A stretch of 64,000 nt of DNA. It comes from Vigna angularis. Taxonomy: Eukaryota; Streptophyta; Magnoliopsida; Fabales; Fabaceae. Location of the stretch: contig NC_068977.1 in assembly GCF_016808095.1 (NCBI RefSeq), forward strand, positions 26,189,364 to 26,253,363. The letters run 5' to 3'. The position numbers were made by a program, and so were the translations under genes. Of the stretch, positions 23,165-33,361 are shown piece by piece. Under the pieces are notes generated by a model. It did not search any database and had not been told where the DNA came from. It was given only the letters and a program-made list of their open reading frames with translations. Every line of letters starts with the position of its first letter. The stretch's first letter is position 1.

Positions 23165-25728
23165 GAATTTCAAGGAGGAATCTCTTATTGGTTTATGGGA
23201 GACTAATATAAATTGTAAGAAGCCGATATGAGGTTATCCTGACACTCTAATGATCATCCATGCTCAATTAGAGAGTAATGAGTCATGTCATAAGAGGAGC
23301 AGGAGATCCTAGCCTGAGGACCTTTCTTCATGGTGACAAAGGGCATTTTTAAGGACTAATCTTATGTGGTAGCTTTGAGTGAGTCAACTGTTTCACCATA
23401 CTAGGTGAAGAACTTTTCATGGCTCGACATTTATACTATATTGTAAAGGGTTTGGCCAAGTCTGAGTCAATGGTATGAATAGGAAAGATCTTTTGATATG
23501 GGGAGAACATGTTCTACTAATTGGGTGATTGAAATTGTATGTTGAATTTTATTTTTACCATATTAAACTGTTTTATTATTAGTTTATCTTTGCTTTTGTT
23601 TTTGTTTATATGTGTGTTTTCTCTTTTACGATAATCATCTTGATGAGTGTGAGCTTAGAAAGGACATCTTTCTAGTTGTCTCAGCTCAGGTGTTAGTGGT
23701 GAAACAACATTATAATTAGTCTTTTTTGCTTTTCAGGTGAAGATTTTTCTTCTCTTGAAATCTCAAATTTGTTTGTTGTAAATTATCTTCTTTATAACTT
23801 AGCTAATAATAAACTTGAAATCTCAGATTTTATATTACAGATGTTACATAAACTATAATCTTATCTCTCATGACTAGCTAATAAATTATAAATTAAATTA
23901 TCAACTATTAATTTTTCCAAAAAAAAATCTCACACGTAATGTCACCGATATTATTGTTATTATTTTCAAGAATTGAATATTATAATAATTTTTTATCAAA
24001 TGTCACTAAATATTTTAAATTTGATTGTTGAACAAAAATAACAGTTATAATATAACATAAGTTTTGTCCTAAATGTATGACACCCATTTGATGCAAGATA
24101 ACTTCTAGAATTACCTAGAAGAATAAACTAGAATTATGACCAGAATTTACTTAAACAATAAGATTAACTTTTAGAATGAAAATGCTAATACTAAGAGATC
24201 AAGATATCCAACAATAATAAAATCAATTTCTCAAATCAAAATAATTAACCATCAACCTTGAATCTAAGTCTTAGGTAGAACTAGTACATCAAACCATTTT
24301 TCGTTTAGACTTTTCCGATTTTGGGATAAAAATCTTGTGCGAGTTTAATATAATGAAACTTAGTCTATTTGTTATGTGTGATACTTAGGGTTAAGTATTT
24401 ATTTTTTCCTTAATTTCACCTAAAATTGAAATTTATTTATATAAGAAACTTTTATACATTTCAGTATTTCAGTCTTCAAGTTTTAAAATTGAATGAATAA
24501 ATTCTTTTAATTTAATTATTTTAAATTTTTTTACATATCAATCACAAATTTCAATAGATATTAAATTAAAAAAACTACATTCATCTATTTTAAAATTTGA
24601 AAATAAAAATATATTAAAATATTAGATAAAAACAAGTTTTAATTTAAAATAAAAACATATTTAATCCTTACTTATAATTATAATAGAATTACAGAGGTTT
24701 TATTCAATTATATGAAATTGTCAATTTGAATATTTATAATATTAGTTAGTCCTAAACTATATTGTATATTTCATTATGAAAAACTTAGTTAGACTTTGAT
24801 ATATGATTGTGTTAATCAATATATTTATCTATAAAGAAGTAACTACGAAAAGGAAGAAGCGTGTTTTTGTGGAATGTGACTTAGTATCTCCCATTTGTTT
24901 TCTTTTGGTAAATTCTTTTGTTCTTCTCTTGAGGCTGGGGAAGAAGGGAAGAACCAAAACCCTTTGTTTGCGTTGTCATATTCTCTTTATGAAGAGAAAA
25001 GGAATTCACCCGTTACTTTACGATGATTCCAATTCCTTTCTATATTTTGTATGAATGAAGTTAATACAAAAGTCATCTACGTTGCTATTTTGAAATACAT
25101 TACTCTAAATCCCAATTTCTGGTTACTTAGTCTTTTTGAAATGATTTAATAGTTTTTTGTTATGTCCTATATTTTGTCCCAATTATACAATATAGTCTTT
25201 CAATCTTTTCTTCGTCTAAATTTATTATTTACTTTTTTGTTAAAAAAGTTGATGTGATATCTTAAAATAAATCGGTGTTAACACATTTTAGAAAATATTA
25301 ACGTGACAATATAAATAATGTATGCATTATAAATATTCAAATTGTAAAATCATATATTTACATTCTTTAAATGGTGTTATTACCAATTTAATAGAAGAAA
25401 TTTTTATCTGTTTAACAAAAATAAACTATATTTTTAAAAAAATACGAAACCACATCAAATAATACAACAAAATTGAGTGAGAAAAAGGCTCCTTTTCAAA
25501 AGTGTATATCACCTATATTTAAAATCAACATTTATTCACTTTTTTACTCCCTTGAAACCACTTAATATAAACTTGAGAGACACGTTTAAAAAAACATAGT
25601 TGTCTATAAGACCTTTTATTCCTTTTTACATAATTTTAAATCAAATATTATGAGTCATTTGTATTTTATAGATTCAATTAGTATTTATGTTTTTATATTT
25701 ATTATAACATCCCATTTCAATATTTTAA

Positions 25729-25730
<2 letters not shown>
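23165..25730. other. AT-rich intergenic DNA
   Basis: No gene is supported. Some stretches (23165-23480) look like degraded transposon UTR. The rest is low-complexity A/T sequence. Confidence 0.5.

Positions 25731-25785
<55 letters not shown>
25731..25785. repeat. (ATT)n microsatellite
   Basis: About 18 uninterrupted ATT units. Confidence 0.95.
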
Positions 25786-25789
<4 letters not shown>

Positions 25790-26400
25790 GGAAGCATCAC
25801 ATATCCCATAAGAAAGAACAATTAACTTAAAAAAACATATAAAATGGTATTACAGTTATCCAAACCTAATTATAACACCAAAATATATACAACAATATCT
25901 TAATTCTAAGAGTTACTATACTAAAGTTAAAGGTTTAAAAGAGTTATACAAAAAAATCAAATATACACATAAAACTACTCATTCTATCCTATGCATATGC
26001 ACCATCGCCATTGAACACCAGCTTAACTAAAACATCTTCATTTGTTCACACAATTAAGGTGATCATTACAAAAGAGAAATACAATCACACAAACAAACAA
26101 AGACAAAAGGGTAAGCTAATTTTACCAAAGAAACTTCCATACAATTGAGTTATGAATATAACAATTAAACACAATTAAATCAAACAAATCTTAAGAATAT
26201 AAACATTAACTCAAGACTTAACCATCCAAATACATGTATTGATCTCAAACTTTAGGAGTTTTGCACTTGTGTATGGTGGGTCAACTTGCTTACTCAAGTT
26301 ACTGCACTGAAGGTTAATCCTTCAAACATCTATGGCCAAGGAAAACTCACTAGACTAAGGACTTCCTACTACTTGTCACGACATACCCCACCCGTCTCTA
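25786..26400. other. Non-coding DNA left of the inverted-LTR unit
   Basis: No gene is seen. The last 30 bp form one copy of a 29-bp repeat (CTTGTCACGACATACC...). The second copy begins at 33357, across the insertion, so the target was a tandem repeat before insertion. Confidence 0.6.
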
Positions 26401-27319
26401 CTTGTTGATAAAGCCAGAAACTTGTTGGGCTCGATTTCGGCAAGTGCACCGAATCGTTCAAGTAATAAACCGGTAAGACCGGGTATCGTTTTCCCAAGAG
26501 ACTCGTAATACTAGAGAATTGTGCGATTAACAACTCATTTAGACTAAAGAACATAACATCAATTTACAGAACAAGTGCAGAAATGTAAATTCACACATAA
26601 TTACAAGGTTGGACTTTGGTATTGAAGACACTTGGAAATGGAAAAGACTAGAAATGGTAAGAAATGACATTGCTAAGGCTGGTTTTCACCAATGCACTCT
26701 TGTGTATGACCAATTTCGTCTCCTCTCTATCAATTTACTAAAGTCAATCCACTAAAACACTCTAGCCCTAATTCCTTAGGTGAAAGAACCTGGGTTTTCC
26801 TTATCAAACCCCAATTCCTTGGCAATCTAACAAGCAAAACCCGCATTAAAGAGCTGGGATCTAAGACAACATGTGAATCATCTTCCATTCCTAGAATCAA
26901 TGACCCACAAGGACTCCTATTTCAGTTCCGGGTTTCATCTTACGTTCCCATAATCCATAAAACCCCAAAATCAAGTCATGAACGTTCCCATTACATGAAG
27001 GCTTTAAGATCGGAAACAAGAATACTAGCAATTGATAGAAAAGGCATATATATATATTCAAATCATTCAACAATTACACAAGAATTCAATGGCTACAACT
27101 AACCCCAACAAGATGGGTTTGGTTCTCCATTTCCATGGAGAACCCTAAAGCTTACAAACGTGGAAGATTGAAGAAGAAGGAGACCCAAAGTAAGAGGAGG
27201 AGATGTTCCCACAAGCTCCTCACGCCCTCCATGAGCTCCAGTCGTGAAATCGCACCTCCAAAGAACCAAAGACGCAAAACCCTTCGCGTTTCTGGGTTAA
27301 ATAAGCTGTCTGCCACATC

Positions 27320-27485
27320 AGTAAAAAGTCGCGCCCGGCGCCCTCTGTCAGTCGCGCCCGGGCGCGAGGCTCTCGCAAAAAGTCATAATTCGCGAAAAGT
27401 CGCGCCCGGCGCCCCTCTGTTTTCGCGCCTGGGCGCGAGACTCTCGCAAAAAGTCGCACCCGGCGCCCCGTCGCGCCCGGCGCGG
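27320..27485. repeat. GCGCCCGGGCGCG-rich block (left arm)
   Basis: TCGCGCCCGGCGCC and CGCGCCCGGGCGCGAG alternate several times, all strongly self-complementary. The mirror block is at about 28890-29050, and a related block lies in the internal region at 30844-30990. Confidence 0.88.
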
Positions 27486-27505
27486 ACCATTTGGATTAAT
27501 TAAAA

Positions 27506-28130
27506 GTGGACGAGCGTCCTCAAAGTGGACGAGCGTCACTTCTCGTTGTCGAGCGTTCACTGAGCGCCTCTATGGACGAGCGCCTCTTCTCTCTTTGGAC
27601 GAGCGTCCTCTGCTCTCTTCTCGGGACGAGCGTCCTGCCTAGCTGGACGAGCGTCCTCTTCTGCCTGGCTTGGGCGAGCGTCCACTCGTGCTTCCACTTT
27701 GGACGAGCGTCCGCTTTTCTGCCTTGGACGAGCGTCCGCTCTTCCACTCTGGACGAGCGTCCTCTTAACTCTCTGGACGAACGTCCTCATGAGCTCCTGG
27801 ACGAGCGTCCTCTTTTGCCTGGCTGGGACGAGCGTCCCTCTCAGCTACTTGGACGAGCGTCCTCTGTGCTTGGCTGGGATGAGCGTCCCTCGTGGTTCCT
27901 GGACGAACGTCCTTTTCTCACGTCATCTGGACGAGTGTCCTCTTCTGCTTCCAGAGGGCGAGCGTTCTCTCTTTGCTTATGGACGAGCGTCCTAGTCTTG
28001 TGTTTTTCTGGACGAGCGTCCCCTCTAAACGTCCTGGACGAGCGTCCTTTTCTTGGCGACGAGCGTCCTGAATCTTGGACGAACGTCCTGCATGTGCGAG
28101 CGTCCTGCATGTGCGACGAGCGTTTCTGCG
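27506..28130. repeat. Array of GGACGAGCGTCC motifs (left arm)
   Basis: The 12-mer GGACGAGCGTCC or a one-base variant occurs about 25 times, separated by irregular 12-30-bp spacers. GGAC and GTCC make each copy a short dyad. Long ORFs crossing this array are artefacts of the repeat (no stop in the motif). Confidence 0.93.
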
Positions 28131-28261
28131 TGCCTTGGTTGGTTCATCTCTATAGTTTGTTGGAGAGTCTTCCAAGCTCATTTTTGGCTACTTTGATGTA
28201 CTTTCATCAATAATCCCTTATTTTGTAGCTAAAAATGAGCTTGGAAGACTCTCTAACAAAC

Positions 28262-28870
28262 TATAGAGATGAACCAACCAAGGCACACAGAAACGCTCGT
28301 CGCACATGCAGGATGCTCGTCCAAGATTCAGGACGCTCGTCGCTAAGAAAAGGACGCTCGTCCAGGACGTTTAGAGGGGACGCTCGTCCAGAAAAACACA
28401 AGACTAGGACGCTCGTCCATAAGCAAAGAGAGAACGCTCGCCCTCTGGAAGCAGAAGAGGACGCTCGTCTAGATGACGTGAGAAAAGGACGTTCGTCCAG
28501 GAACCACGAGCGGACGCTCGTCCCAGCCAGGCAGAGAGGACGCTCGTCCAAGTAGCTGAGAGGGACGCTCGTCCCAGCCAGGCAAAAGAGGACGCTCGTC
28601 CAGGAGCTGATGAGGACGTTCGTCCAGAGAGTTAAGAGGACGCTCGTCCAAGGGAGAAAAGCGGACGCTCGTCCAAAGTGGAAGCACGAGCGGACGCTCG
28701 CCCAAGCCAGGCAGAAGATGACGCTCGTCCAGCCAGGCAGGACGCTCGTCCAGAGAAGATAGCAGAGGAGGCTCGTCCAGAGAGAGAAGAGGCGCTTGTC
28801 CATAGAGGCGCTCAGTGAACGCTCGACAGCGAGAAGTGACGCTCGTCCACTTTGAGGACGCTCGTCCACT
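28262..28870. repeat. Array of GGACGCTCGTCC motifs (right arm)
   Basis: This is the inverted counterpart of the array at 27506-28130, with slightly fewer units and different variants, so the arms have diverged by unit loss. Confidence 0.92.
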
Positions 28871-28889
28871 TTTAATTAATCCAGATGGT

Positions 28890-29050
28890 CCGCGCCGGGC
28901 GCGACAGGGCGCCGGGCGCGACTTTTTGCGAGAGTCTCGCGCCCGGGCGCGAAAATAGAGGGGCGCCGGGCGCGACTTTTCGCGAATTATGACTTTTTGC
29001 GAGAGCCTCGCGCCCGGGCGTGACTGACAGAGGACGCCGGGTGCGACTTT
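28890..29050. repeat. GCGCCGGGCGCGA-rich block (right arm)
   Basis: Inverted copy of the GC-rich block of the left arm, with a few C-to-T type changes (for example GGGCGTGAC). Confidence 0.88.
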
Positions 29051-29970
29051 TTACTGATGTGGCAGACAGCTTATTTAACCCACAAACGCGAAGGGTTTTG
29101 CGTCTTTGGTTCTTTAGAGGTGCGATTTCACGGCTGGAGCTCATGGAGGGCGTGAGGAGCTTGTGGGAACATCTCCTCCTCTTCCTTTGGGTCTCCTTCT
29201 TCTTCAATCTTCCACATTTGTAAGCTTTAGGGTTCTCCATGGAAATGAAGAACCAAACTCATCTTGTTGGGGTTAGTTGTAGCCATTGAATTCTTGTGTA
29301 ATTGTTGAATGATTTGAATATATATATTTGCCTTTTCTATCAATATCTAGTATTCTTGTTTCCGATCTTAAAGCCTTCATGTAATGGGAACGTTCATGAC
29401 TTGATTTTGGGGTTTTATGGATTATGGGAACGTAAGATGAAACCCGGAACTGAAATAGGAGTCCTTGTGGGTCATTGATTCTAGGAATGGAAGATGATTC
29501 ACATGTTGTCTTAGATCCCAGCTCTTTAATGCGGGTTTTGCTTGTTAGATTGCCAAGGAATTGGGGTTTGATAAGGAAAACCTAGGTTCTTTCACCTAAG
29601 GAATTAGGGCTAGAGTGTTTTAGTGGATTGACTTTAGTAAATTGATAGAGAGGAGACGAAATTGGTCATACACAAGAGTGCATTGGTGAAAACCAGCCTT
29701 AGCAATGTCATTTCTTACCATTTCTAGTCTTTTCCATTTCCAAGTGTCTTCAATACCAAAGTCCAACCTTGTAATTATGTGTGAATTTACATTTCTGCAC
29801 TTGTTCTGTAAATTGATGTTATGTTCTTTAGTCTAGATGAGTTGTTAATCGCAAAATTCTCTAGTATTACGAGTCTCTTGGGAAAACGATACCCGGTCTT
29901 ACCGGTTTATTACTTGAACGATTCGGTGCACTTGCCGAAATCGAGCCCAACAAGTTTCTGGCTTTATCAA

Positions 29971-29996
29971 GTTTTTGGCGCCGTTGCCCGGGGACT
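29971..29996 (+). promoter_or_regulatory. Primer-binding site of the plus-oriented element
   Basis: TTGGCGCCGTTGCCCGGGGA directly follows the LTR end. This is the well-known primer-binding-site type of Athila/Tat-like plant Ty3/gypsy elements (TGGCGCCGTTGCCGGGGA), here with one extra C. Confidence 0.8.
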
Positions 29997-32823
29997 CGTG
30001 TCAATACTAGACTTTTGTGAGGTTTCTAACTTATGTAGACTTGATTTTGTATATAGAACTAACTCTTTTGTTGTAAATAGATTTTCACTTTTATTTGGGT
30101 TAATTTGTGGCTTTAGCCTAGTTGTGTCTAAGTGTATGTAGGGGATGTTCATACAAGGAGGACTGCAGCCTCAATAGCATCATGAAGACCCTGAGATTGA
30201 AGAAATTATAGGACACAAGGAGACAACTAGCTTGAGCACTACAAGCTGCCCAAAATTCTTCCTCCCTTGAAGATGCTCCAAGTGTTAAGTGAAAGATGAA
30301 GAAGAAAGGGAGAAGGAAAAGAGAAAGACTAGTTACCACCACCCTTTGATGAGAGACAATGAGCTCAAGCCTAGCAAGCCAAAGTTGATCAAGAAGATTG
30401 AGTGTTTGAAGATGTCAAGGTAGTGGAAGGGCTAAGATGAAGAGAATTATGCTAAGAGAGTTGATTTGGTGGCTAGAATGTGATTCAAGAAGAGTTGGTG
30501 GAAGGAGCACACCAACATCAACATTTGCACTTCATTGAGTAATCCGTCAAGCTAATGAAGTTAAGCAAGCGCTTTTGGGAGGCAACCCAATTTTCTTACC
30601 CTTTTTACTTGTGTTTGTGTGATTTTTGTGTTATTTGCATTTTTGGTTTATGTTATGCATGTTTGTGTAGTTTTGAATTGTTGTGATTTTTGAGTTGTGA
30701 TGTTGTTTTTATGATTTGTATAAGTGTATTAGGTTAGTTTTAGCTTGTTTGGTGTGTGAGTGCATTGAATGAAGGTCTAGAACCAAAAATCACAGGGTGA
30801 GTGGCCAATTTCGCAGAAATCTGCATTATGCAGAAAACTGATATGGCGCCCAGCGCCCCCTGGCTTAGGGGCGCCCGGCGCGAGCTGCACCAGGGCCATT
30901 CTGCACTCAACTGACTGAGTGGCGCCCAGCGCCCCCTGCTGAGGGGCGCCCAGGCGCGAGCTGCACCAGGGGCGCCCAGCACCAAAAATTCTGGTTCTGC
31001 ACTTTTGTTTTTCTTGATTTATGATGAATTTCCCATTCTTTTGCACTCTTCCACACACTCCTTTTGATGTGTTTTTATACCTTTTTGTGTTGTTGTACCT
31101 TTGGGAAGCTTAATTCTAAGACTTCCCTCTTTGTTCTTGTACTTTTGTCTTTGTTTATTTTGGCTTTCATTGTCTTGTTTCTTTGCTTTCTTGTGCATTT
31201 TTCTTTTAGTATGTTTGATGGATTCTTCTCTTCAGTTGTTGACTAAGGGATGCTAATTTTACTTTGAGCTTTCTTGTCCAAGATAACATTTTCCTTAGGA
31301 GTTTACAAGTTTGAAAACCACCATTGGTCAACCTTTGAGGCACGCTTGAGCTGAGCAACCTATGACTTGAAGATTTGCTACTCGTATAGCATGGCCTGGG
31401 GGCCAGGCCCCTACTGATGGGGGAGGTGGAGCAGTTGCGGAGTATAAGCTACTGTTGGAGGAAGATGTTGTAGATGAAAGTGAAGCTAGTGTCCTACACT
31501 GCTGGAGATGCAAAGAGTCCATTTTGTTCGGTTTTTCAGTTTTAATTTCTTGTTTTATTTGCTTTCAGTATTTGAATTTGGATTATTATTTTTTTACTTG
31601 CCTAGTGGATAGTTCTTGTGCAATTGGTCTAGTGATTTGAGTGAATCATATGTTAAGCTTGAATTGAATGCAAATCTCTTGTGCTTATTCTTTATCCATG
31701 AGAATTGTTTTGAAAATCTAATTGAGATTATGTGGTTGAGCTTGTTGAGCAGAGATTGTGGTTGCTTGTATCTGTTTAGATAGATGCTTGGTTTTAATTG
31801 TGATCAATATTCTTGGCATGATGTTTATCAAATTTTGGAACCTTGAGTAAACCTGTGAGATGTTGTGCCTCAGAGTTTATTGTTGAATGTTATTACTTTG
31901 GACGCACAATTGATTTTGCCTAAGTTTCTCTATTTGAACTATTTACTTGCTTGTTACAAATGATCAAGGCCATCTTGTTCTTCCACCTCTTCTACATTTT
32001 GAGCCTAAAAGCCAATGCTAAACCTTTGAACCTTAGAAAGAAAACTTTCTCACCCCTGGAACCTTAAGCTTATTGAAAAATCCTTAACCTCCTTACCTTG
32101 AGTTGAGATGAACATATATGTTAGAATGAGGAGAATGGTTTAAGTTTGGGGGAGTTATTGTCAAAAGGGGAGCATTGAGAAAACAATAAGTTGAGTTAAA
32201 AAGAAAGAAAAAGAAGAAAGAAGAAGAAAAACAAAAACATGAATTCAATGAAAAAGAGTTGGGAAATAAGTTGAGAGTAGTTTATTCAATTTTGGAGAAA
32301 AAGAGATACTATGTTATATCATGAATTAAAAATTTTGATCTCTTATCTCAAAGTGCTTTGTTGTCTAGAAAAACCAATTTTTCTTCTTAGCCCAGCCACA
32401 ATACAAGCTTCAAAAAGTCCTTGTGATGTAACTTGTTTGTTAATGTGTTTGAAATTGTTGAAACAAAAGGCAAAGTTGATTTATGTAACATTGTGATAGT
32501 TGAGAGTTAGACACACATCCTTATACACCATTGTGCTTGAGTGAAACACTTTCCTTGGTGAGGATTGGTTCCATGCACTCATTGAAAATAACTTGCCATG
32601 TTTGTTGATCTATCAATTGCATCTATCATGTGATTTTGAACTGTTAGCACGATGATTGAAGTTTAGCTTGCTAAGACTATATTGTCTCTTGAATGTGATT
32701 TATAAGTTGAGCAAGCATGATTGATTTTGTTTATTTGATTGAAACTATGCTTGAGTTGCTAGACCATTGTGATTGAATTGTTTGCTAGGAGAAGTACTTT
32801 TGCTTGAGGACAAGCAAAGTTGT
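29997..32823 (+). other. Non-coding internal region of a non-autonomous (LARD-like) element
   Basis: The roughly 2.8 kb between primer-binding site and polypurine tract contain no gag, protease, reverse transcriptase or integrase motif and no long ORF. A GC-rich block at 30844-30990 repeats GGCGCCCAGCGCCCCCTG and GCGCGAGCTGCACCAGG. The element must depend on a relative for mobilisation. Confidence 0.7.
30844..30990. repeat. GC-rich GGCGCCCAGCGCC repeat in the internal region
   Basis: GGCGCCCAGCGCCCCCTG appears twice and GGCGCCC(A/G)GCGCGAGCTGCACCAG-like sequence two to three times. It resembles the GC-rich block in the LTR arms. Confidence 0.8.
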
Positions 32824-32838
32824 AAGTTTGGGGGTATT
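32824..32838 (+). promoter_or_regulatory. Polypurine tract of the plus-oriented element
   Basis: AAGTTTGGGGG lies four bases before the LTR start TGATAATGC, as expected for the plus-strand primer. Confidence 0.7.
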
Positions 32839-33256
32839 TGATAATGCTAAATTTTACCATATTTTAAGCATCATTTTAGTGGCAAAATCAACTCCTTTCT
32901 AACTTATAACTTGTTAAATCCTCTTCTTTTGTCTTGTTTTCTAAATAATTGTGTTTTTGGCTACTTTGATGTACTTTCATCAATAATCCCTTATTTTGTA
33001 GCTAAAAATGAGCTTGGAAGACTCTCCAACAAACTATAGAGATGAACCAACCAAGGCACGCAGAAACGCTCGTCGCACATGCAGGACGCTCGCACATGCA
33101 GGACGTTCGTCCAAGATTCAGGACGCTCGTCGTCAAGAAAAGGACGCTCGTCCAGGACGTTTAGAGGGGACGCTCGTCCAGAAAAACACAAGACTAGGAC
33201 GCTCGTCCATAAGCAAAGAGAGAACGCTCGCCCTCTGGAAGCAGAAGAGGATGCTA
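32839..33256 (+). repeat. 3' LTR of the plus-oriented element, truncated
   Basis: Starts TGATAATGCTAAATTTTACC and proceeds through the segment that forms the palindrome centre, into the first GGACGCTCGTCC motifs. It breaks off within GCAGAAGAGGATGCT, where it meets an inverted LTR start. Confidence 0.8.
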
Positions 33257-33356
33257 AACAAGACAAAAGAAGAGGATTTAACAAGTTATAAGTTAGAAAG
33301 GAGTTGATTTTGCCACTAAAATGATGCTTAAAATATGGTAAAATTTAGCATGATCA
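33257..33356 (-). repeat. LTR start fragment in minus orientation
   Basis: This is the reverse complement of about 32839-32940 and ends TTTAGCATGATCA next to the TSD. With the left palindrome arm it makes up one split, minus-oriented LTR. Confidence 0.8.
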
Positions 33357-33361
33357 CTTGT

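Larger units (their letters stand above)
26406..29969. repeat. 3.6-kb near-perfect palindrome (head-to-head LTRs)
   Basis: The left arm 26406-28190 is the reverse complement of the right arm 28226-29969, around a 35-nt loop (28191-28225). The arms differ by about 40 bp in length and by scattered substitutions. Each arm is almost an entire LTR ending ...GGCTTTATCA, with microsatellite-like GC-rich and GGACGAGCGTCC arrays inside. Confidence 0.92.
26406..33356. mobile_element. TSD-bounded composite of inverted non-autonomous gypsy elements
   Basis: The unit begins TGATAAAGCC and ends TTTAGCATGATCA, flanked by the 5-bp direct repeat CTTGT (26401-26405 and 33357-33361). The outer pieces are the two ends of one minus-oriented LTR. 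Within it lies a plus-oriented copy of the same family: a 5'-truncated LTR to 29969, a primer-binding site, a 2.87-kb non-coding internal region, a polypurine tract and a truncated 3' LTR (32839-33256). The simplest reading is a minus solo LTR that received a nested same-family insertion, followed by loss of both LTR outer parts of the nested copy. Confidence 0.75.

Noticed and set aside
27506..28869. Several ORFs with repeated DERP/GRSS-like residues on both strands
   Set aside because: All frames are translations of the GGACGAGCGTCC array inside LTRs. No non-repeat coding signal is present.
29821..30141. A protein running across the LTR end and primer-binding site
   Set aside because: The reading frame crosses an LTR/PBS junction. 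Its first part is mirrored on the opposite strand in the left palindrome arm, and there is no domain.
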